Part shown: in pieces, positions 59,373 through 64,000 of the stretch
Position numbering within the stretch: position 1 is the first letter of the stretch
Layout: each line of letters begins with the position of its first letter
NCBI GenBank assembly: GCA_017480035.1
Contig: JAFVBJ010000002.1
Span: forward strand, 248,001 to 312,000
Reading direction: 5' to 3'
Source: Candidatus Saccharimonadota bacterium
GTDB taxonomy: Bacteria > Patescibacteriota > Saccharimonadia > Saccharimonadales > Saccharimonadaceae
DNA length: 64,000 nucleotides
Made by a program: the position numbers and the translations under genes
Notes under the pieces: generated by a model
Databases searched by the model: none
Told to the model about the DNA's origin: nothing
What the model saw: the letters and a program-made list of their open reading frames with translations, nothing else

Positions 59373-60653
59373 TTATTTCGAGTTGACTTTGACGAGATAG
59401 TCGAGAGTCTTTTCGATAGTTAAGCGGTTTTTGATGTCTTGGCGGACGTTTGGCTCTTTCAAATTTTTAAGAGCTTCTTTTGATTTTTTGTAAACTTCGC
59501 GGAGTTCAGCGATTTTAGCGTCGACAGTGTCATCATCGGCTTCGATTTTTTCGTCGCGAGCGAGGATTTGGAGACAGAGTGAAGCTTTGACGCGTTTTTC
59601 AGCGATGTCGCGAGCCTGTTTTTCCCAATCTTCCTCGGTTTGACCAGTCTGTTTAAGATAATCTTCAAATTTCAAACCTTGACGAGCGGCGTTTGCCGAG
59701 ATGTCATTTTTGATGACGTTTAGTTGGTCTTTAATCATGATTTCCGGAGCGGAAACTTTCGACTTTTCAACTAATTTCAAAACGAGGTCATCTTTAAACT
59801 TGTCTTCGGCTTTAGCATTGTTTTGAGCTTCAAGATTTTTCTTGATGTCGGCTTTTAGCTCGTCGATAGTCTTGAATGGACCACATTTCTTTGCGAGTTC
59901 ATCGTCAAGAGCTGGTTTAATATTCTCATTAACTTGCTTCACGAGGACACTAAAGACAGTTTTCTTGCCGGCAAGATTGTCAGCGTGATAATCTTTCGGA
60001 AAAGTAAGTTCAAGGTCGAAACGGTCGCCAGATTCGTGACCGACGATTCCCTCTTCAAAACCAGAAATAAATTGTTTTGAGCCGAGACCGAGATGAAAAT
60101 CTTTAGCAGCGCCACCTTCGAATTTTTCGCCATTTAGAGAACCTTCGAAGTCAATCACAACTTCGTCACCCATTTCAGCTTTTTTCTTGGCAACTTTTTT
60201 CTCGGCATAAGCGTTCTGGATGTTTTCGAGGATTTCTTTAACGTCTTTTTCGGCAACTTTAACGACTTCTTTTTTCACGCCGAGTTTTTTATAATCGCCG
60301 AGCTTCACTTCAGGGAGAATATCAGCTTTAGCGGTGTATTCGACGGTTTCGCCCGGGATATATTTCGTTACTTCGACGTTCGGAATCATGAGCGGAGAAG
60401 ATTTGCCTTCTTCGAATGCTTTCGGCACAGAAGTACGAACTGCGATGTCGAGCGTGACCGATGCGAGATCGTTTGGATTAATATTCTTTTTAGCAATATC
60501 AAGAGGAGCCTTCCCCTTACGGAAGCCTTCAACCTTCACGTCTTTTGCGAGACGATTGACGGCTTTTTCTTCGGCGACTTTCAAATCGTCCTTACCTAGA
60601 ACAACTTTAATTTCGACCGAAGTGTCAGATGTTTTCTTCGTATTAACTTTCAT
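59373..60653 (-). CDS. tig: Trigger factor
   Basis: A 426-residue chaperone. The ribosome-binding signature GFRKGKAP is at about 45-52, the FKBP-type domain at about 150-240 (GDEVVIDFEGSLNGEKFEGG and GLGSKQFISGFEEGIVGHES), and the helical substrate-binding C-terminal region completes it. It binds L23 at the tunnel exit. I choose the ATG at 60653, which lies 7 nt after TGTTAAAAT with TTGAAT 17 bp further up (leaderless). A frame to 60689 would cross the promoter. Confidence 0.95.
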   Translation of the reverse strand: MKVNTKKTSDTSVEIKVVLGKDDLKVAEEKAVNRLAKDVKVEGFRKGKAPLDIAKKNINPNDLASVTLDIAVRTSVPKAFEEGKSSPLMIPNVEVTKYIPGETVEYTAKADILPEVKLGDYKKLGVKKEVVKVAEKDVKEILENIQNAYAEKKVAKKKAEMGDEVVIDFEGSLNGEKFEGGAAKDFHLGLGSKQFISGFEEGIVGHESGDRFDLELTFPKDYHADNLAGKKTVFSVLVKQVNENIKPALDDELAKKCGPFKTIDELKADIKKNLEAQNNAKAEDKFKDDLVLKLVEKSKVSAPEIMIKDQLNVIKNDISANAARQGLKFEDYLKQTGQTEEDWEKQARDIAEKRVKASLCLQILARDEKIEADDDTVDAKIAELREVYKKSKEALKNLKEPNVRQDIKNRLTIEKTLDYLVKVNSK

Positions 60654-60698
60654 ACCAAAGATTTTAACACAAAATAAGGGAAGATTCAAACATTAGGA

Positions 60699-62288
60699 TT
60701 ATTTCAAACCCTGATTTTCAGAAGTGCGGAGATGACGCACGACATCGGCAAAAGTGGCACCGAGTTTTGTTTCTGGGTTGAGGTAGTCATTTGGATCGAA
60801 AATCCGTTTCAAATCAGCATAAAGTGTCTGTTCACGTTTAGTAAGCTCTGGGGTTGAGACTAAACCTTTAACGCGACCTTCAGAGCGGCCACCAGTAAAT
60901 GAGCCTCCGCATTCCTTTACGACTTTACTGAAATAGCGGAGGAACTGCATGGCACGTTTTCTTTCACTGACGTCGGAGAGGTCAAAATCTGGACGAACAC
61001 TATAAATGCTAGTGGCATAGGAGCCAAAAATTGGGAGTTCTTGGTCTAAAACTTTTTCAATAGTTTTAACTTTTTCGGCAAATTTCACTAGGCCATCGCC
61101 GGTGATGTAGAATTCATCGACAAGACTCGGACGCTCCATGGAGTTTTCGTCATTCAGATAGCTTTCGACAAGAGTGTAGATTTCTTTAAAATCATCGGAA
61201 TTGACGTTATTTTCAGCGGTAATTGAGGCAGCGTTAGCACCAATGCCGAGGGCTTGACGAATTTTCTTGTTTGAGGAGAAGAAACTATCGTTGAACTCGG
61301 CGAGGACGTAATAACCTTGGTCGATGAGTGGTTCGAGTAGGCCGAGATATTTACCATGTTTAGCGGCAATTTTGAAAATTCGCGAGTCAAAGACATCGAG
61401 CGTTACAGGTTCGAGCTTAGCGATTTTTTTCATGTATTCGTTAGCTTTATCGAGGCCTGGGAAAGTAGCGAGAACGTGCTTACCGGAGCGTAAAATCGGC
61501 TCGACGCGAAGAATGACTTCGGTAATAACGCCGAGTGTGCCTTCGGCACCGAAGAAAAGCGGGAGTAAATCAAAAGTATGTTGGTCGTTCTTCTTAACTT
61601 GAGAAATCATCGGATAGCCGGCGCGAGAATGCACTCCACTAGCGAGATTTTCGATGAGGTCGGAGTTTGACGTGACAAGTTCATCGACTTTTTGATAGAT
61701 TTTTCCTTCAAAATTATCGGATTTTTCGGCGAGTTTCAGGCCGTGCGGAGTATAACTGACGGTTTGGATGAGGTCGCCATTACTGAGGACAGCTTCAAGA
61801 CGCTCGACAAAATAGAAAATACTACCGTATTTTTTGGCATATGGGTCGGTCGGGAAAGTCGAGATAAGACCGCCGATAGTCTCCTTTTCGCTAGCTTTGA
61901 CCGGAAGACAGAGGTGATATGCGGCGAGCACGGCATTTAATTTTTCGAGAGTGACGCCAGCTTGGACACGAACAAGACGGCCAGATTCGTCGACTTCTTC
62001 GATGCGATTCAATTTTTCGGTCGAAATAATCATACCTTCACCAAGACACGCGCCGGTTTTGCTCTGACCGGCGCCTCTAACGGTGACCGGAAGTTTGAAG
62101 TTCTTTTCGGCAATATCGTTTGAAAAACGCATCAAGAATTTAATATCATCAGTGTCGTACGGAATCGCAACTAAGCGCGGAGTGATTTCAACGACTGACT
62201 TGTCGCGTGAATAAGCATGCAGAATGGAAGGGCGGTCAAAAACTTGACCGTTAATGTGTTGATTGAGATATTTTGTGATTTTATTCAA
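60699..62288 (-). CDS. FAD-binding oxidoreductase (GlcD/D-lactate dehydrogenase type)
   Basis: A 529-residue flavoprotein. The PCMH-type FAD domain has PVTVRGAGQSKTGACLGEGM, VRVQAGVTLEKLNAVLAAYH and ASEKETIGGLISTFPTDPYA. A C-terminal FAD-oxidase domain ends with IFDPNDYLNPETKLGATF. The family oxidises 2-hydroxy acids such as D-lactate or glycolate. The start is a TTG preceded by GGTGG; no ATG fits. The substrate is not settled by sequence. Confidence 0.88.
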   Translation of the reverse strand: MNKITKYLNQHINGQVFDRPSILHAYSRDKSVVEITPRLVAIPYDTDDIKFLMRFSNDIAEKNFKLPVTVRGAGQSKTGACLGEGMIISTEKLNRIEEVDESGRLVRVQAGVTLEKLNAVLAAYHLCLPVKASEKETIGGLISTFPTDPYAKKYGSIFYFVERLEAVLSNGDLIQTVSYTPHGLKLAEKSDNFEGKIYQKVDELVTSNSDLIENLASGVHSRAGYPMISQVKKNDQHTFDLLPLFFGAEGTLGVITEVILRVEPILRSGKHVLATFPGLDKANEYMKKIAKLEPVTLDVFDSRIFKIAAKHGKYLGLLEPLIDQGYYVLAEFNDSFFSSNKKIRQALGIGANAASITAENNVNSDDFKEIYTLVESYLNDENSMERPSLVDEFYITGDGLVKFAEKVKTIEKVLDQELPIFGSYATSIYSVRPDFDLSDVSERKRAMQFLRYFSKVVKECGGSFTGGRSEGRVKGLVSTPELTKREQTLYADLKRIFDPNDYLNPETKLGATFADVVRHLRTSENQGLK

Positions 62289-62327
62289 CTTCCACCCTTT
62301 ATTACTTTTATTATTTTAGCACGGATG

Positions 62328-64000
62328 TTATTTAAGCACAACCGCTTTTTCGCCGACAATGGACTTAATTTTAGCGACAAGTTCGGGAGTTGTTTCGACC
62401 TTGAATGGCATCACGACTGGCTTTTTCTCGTCACCATCTTTCAAAACTAGAATGACTGGCGAAAGCCCTGGGCAAATATCGCAGGCCTCTTTGATATTCG
62501 TGAGTTTTTCGGTATCATCGACGTCTTCGATTAAGATATAAAGTTTATGGTCGCGAGGATTGTCAGGTTGATTGATTGGCGGTAAAACTGGTGAGGCGAT
62601 TTCTTCTTTTTGGGGTTTCGGAGTGTATTTGCGTCGTTTTGGCGCGTCGGCGAGGTCTGGTAATTTTTCACCGGCAGATTGATATGAATCCAGGACGTCA
62701 TTTGAGATGACTTGGATTTCTTTGGCGAGAATTTTGATGTCGGAAGTCGGATTGCCGTTTTGGTCGGTGGCGCTGATGTCGCCTGTGATTTTGACAATGT
62801 TATCGACGGCTAACTTGTCGCCGAGTTCTTCGAAAAGTTTCGCAAAAACTAGAACTTCGGCGCTTTCGGATTTGCTCTCTACCGTAACGAAGGCCATTTT
62901 TTTCTTAGTAGCTTTCGTTAGGATGACTTTGATGTTTGTGATAATGCCGCCGATGATAATGCGTTTATTGTCATTTTCTTGAGTGATAAGAGAATATGGG
63001 TGAGTCTGCTCGTTAAAGAAAGTGTCGTATTTGTCGAGCGGATGGGCGGAAAGATAGAGCCCCATCAAGTCGCGCTCCCAGAGCAATTGCTCTTTGTCGG
63101 AAGCTTTGTCTGGGGATGGCACAATTTCTGGTTCTGGAATCAGGCCAACTTCTCCCATCATACCAAAGAGGTCGGTCTGACCGTTAGCATGATCTTTTTG
63201 ACATTTAGCACCATAAGCTTGGATTTGCTCGAGATTAAAAAGCAAGTCCGAACGGTCGCCAAAACGGTCGAAAGCGCCAGTTTTGATGGAAGCTTCCCAA
63301 GATTTTTTATTAAATTTAGTCGAATCGACGCGTTTTGCGAAGTCACAAACGGATTTGAATGGGCCATTTTCGTCGCGTTCAGGAATCACAATATCTTCGA
63401 TGAGCGATTTTCCGACGCCTTTGATGGCAGAAAGTCCAAAACGAATAGTTTTTTCGCCACCGACAATTGCGAAGTCAGCATAAGATTGGTTGATGTCTGG
63501 ACCGAGGACTTTAATCCCCATCTGTTTGCATTCGTTCATCTCGATTGCGAGACGGTCGGTATCGCGCATATCTGAAGTCATGAGTGCAGCCATGAAGGCG
63601 TCTGGGTAATGTGCCTTTAGGTAAGCTGTCCAATATGCAATCAAGGCATAACACGCAGCGTGGGACTTATTGAAACAATAATTCGCAAATTCAAGTAGCT
63701 GATTCCAGAAAGTCTCAGCAATTTCTTCAGTCGCACCACCAACCTCAACGGCACCTTTGATGAATTTTGGCTTCAATTCCTCCATCAATTTTACTTTTTT
63801 CTTACCGACGGCTTTTCGAAGTGTATCCGACTCACCGCCCGTAAAGCCACACCATTCACGCGAAATCTGCATGAACTGCTCTTGATAAATCATAATGCCA
63901 TAAGTTGATTTTAAGGCGTTTTCGAGGCCAGGGTGAAGATAAGTGATTGGCTCTTCGCCATGTTTGCGTTTAATGAAACTGTCGATAAATTGCATCGGTC
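62328..64000 (-). CDS. dnaE: DNA polymerase III alpha subunit, C-terminal part (cut by window edge)
   Basis: At least 555 residues of the replicative polymerase. Visible parts are the late palm/fingers (YGIMIYQEQFMQISREWCGF, KAVGKKKVKLMEELKPKFIK, FNKSHAACYALIAYWTAYLK), a helix-hairpin-helix region (RFGLSAIKGVGKSLIEDIVI) and a C-terminal OB fold (IIIGGIITNIKVILTKATKK, MAFVTVES). The N-terminal PHP and catalytic portions lie beyond the right edge. The C-terminal 100 residues after the OB fold are Pro/Lys-rich and then structured. Confidence 0.96.
   Translation of the reverse strand, partial: PMQFIDSFIKRKHGEEPITYLHPGLENALKSTYGIMIYQEQFMQISREWCGFTGGESDTLRKAVGKKKVKLMEELKPKFIKGAVEVGGATEEIAETFWNQLLEFANYCFNKSHAACYALIAYWTAYLKAHYPDAFMAALMTSDMRDTDRLAIEMNECKQMGIKVLGPDINQSYADFAIVGGEKTIRFGLSAIKGVGKSLIEDIVIPERDENGPFKSVCDFAKRVDSTKFNKKSWEASIKTGAFDRFGDRSDLLFNLEQIQAYGAKCQKDHANGQTDLFGMMGEVGLIPEPEIVPSPDKASDKEQLLWERDLMGLYLSAHPLDKYDTFFNEQTHPYSLITQENDNKRIIIGGIITNIKVILTKATKKKMAFVTVESKSESAEVLVFAKLFEELGDKLAVDNIVKITGDISATDQNGNPTSDIKILAKEIQVISNDVLDSYQSAGEKLPDLADAPKRRKYTPKPQKEEIASPVLPPINQPDNPRDHKLYILIEDVDDTEKLTNIKEACDICPGLSPVILVLKDGDEKKPVVMPFKVETTPELVAKIKSIVGEKAVVLK

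Overview
The window (64 kb, AT-rich, almost all genes on the minus strand) looks like a chromosome segment of a host-dependent Patescibacteria/CPR bacterium, most likely Candidatus Saccharibacteria (TM7) or a close relative. This is an inference. It rests on CPR-like ribosomal proteins, the absence of L30 from the spc cluster, small intergenic gaps, a sortase embedded in the ribosomal cluster, and trimmed central metabolism. The standard genetic code fits: real genes end in TGA.

Layout. 1-8.6 kb: downstream half of the S10-spc-alpha cluster, read right to left as L6-L18-S5-L15-SecY-sortase-IF1-L36-S13-S11-S4-RpoA-L17-L13-S9. 8.6-28.5 kb: a roughly 20 kb accessory block that splits the spc operon between S8 and L6. 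It holds two odd tRNA genes, at least two candidate small RNAs, a frameshifted small gene, a three-gene AAA ATPase/subtilase/HEPN-like operon resembling the IetAS defence system, a remnant of a nucleotide-sugar dehydrogenase, and a surface-polysaccharide locus. That locus has a phosphoglycosyl transferase, several GT2/GT4 enzymes, a flippase, an EpsG-type polymerase, a pyruvyl transferase and a nitroreductase-like protein, with an alarmone-synthetase gene among them. 28.5-35.1 kb: the upstream half of the cluster, L3-L4-L23-L2-S19-L22-S3-L16-L29-S17-L14-L24-L5-S14-S8, with its own leader and terminator. 35.4-44.4 kb: an exported protein, rpoC, rpoB with a structured leader, a candidate small RNA and a KH protein. 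44.4-64 kb: S16, RNase III, Nudix, NusB, an unusual L32, LeuRS, TrmH-like methyltransferase, LOG protein, a PfkB/Rpe/RpiB/GAPDH sugar-phosphate operon, S12-S7, trigger factor, a flavin oxidase and the C-terminal half of DnaE.

Recurring themes. (1) Zinc sites are missing from RpoC (both), S4, S14 and L36, while L32 carries a nine-cysteine metallothionein-like tail. (2) At least ten genes have a good -10 box only 6-8 nt before the ATG, so they are predicted to be leaderless. (3) A nearly constant 36-bp promoter occurs four times. (4) A 39-bp GC-rich element sits inside two terminator hairpins that flank secY-sortase in inverted orientation. (5) Structured leaders precede L3, rpoB and S12.
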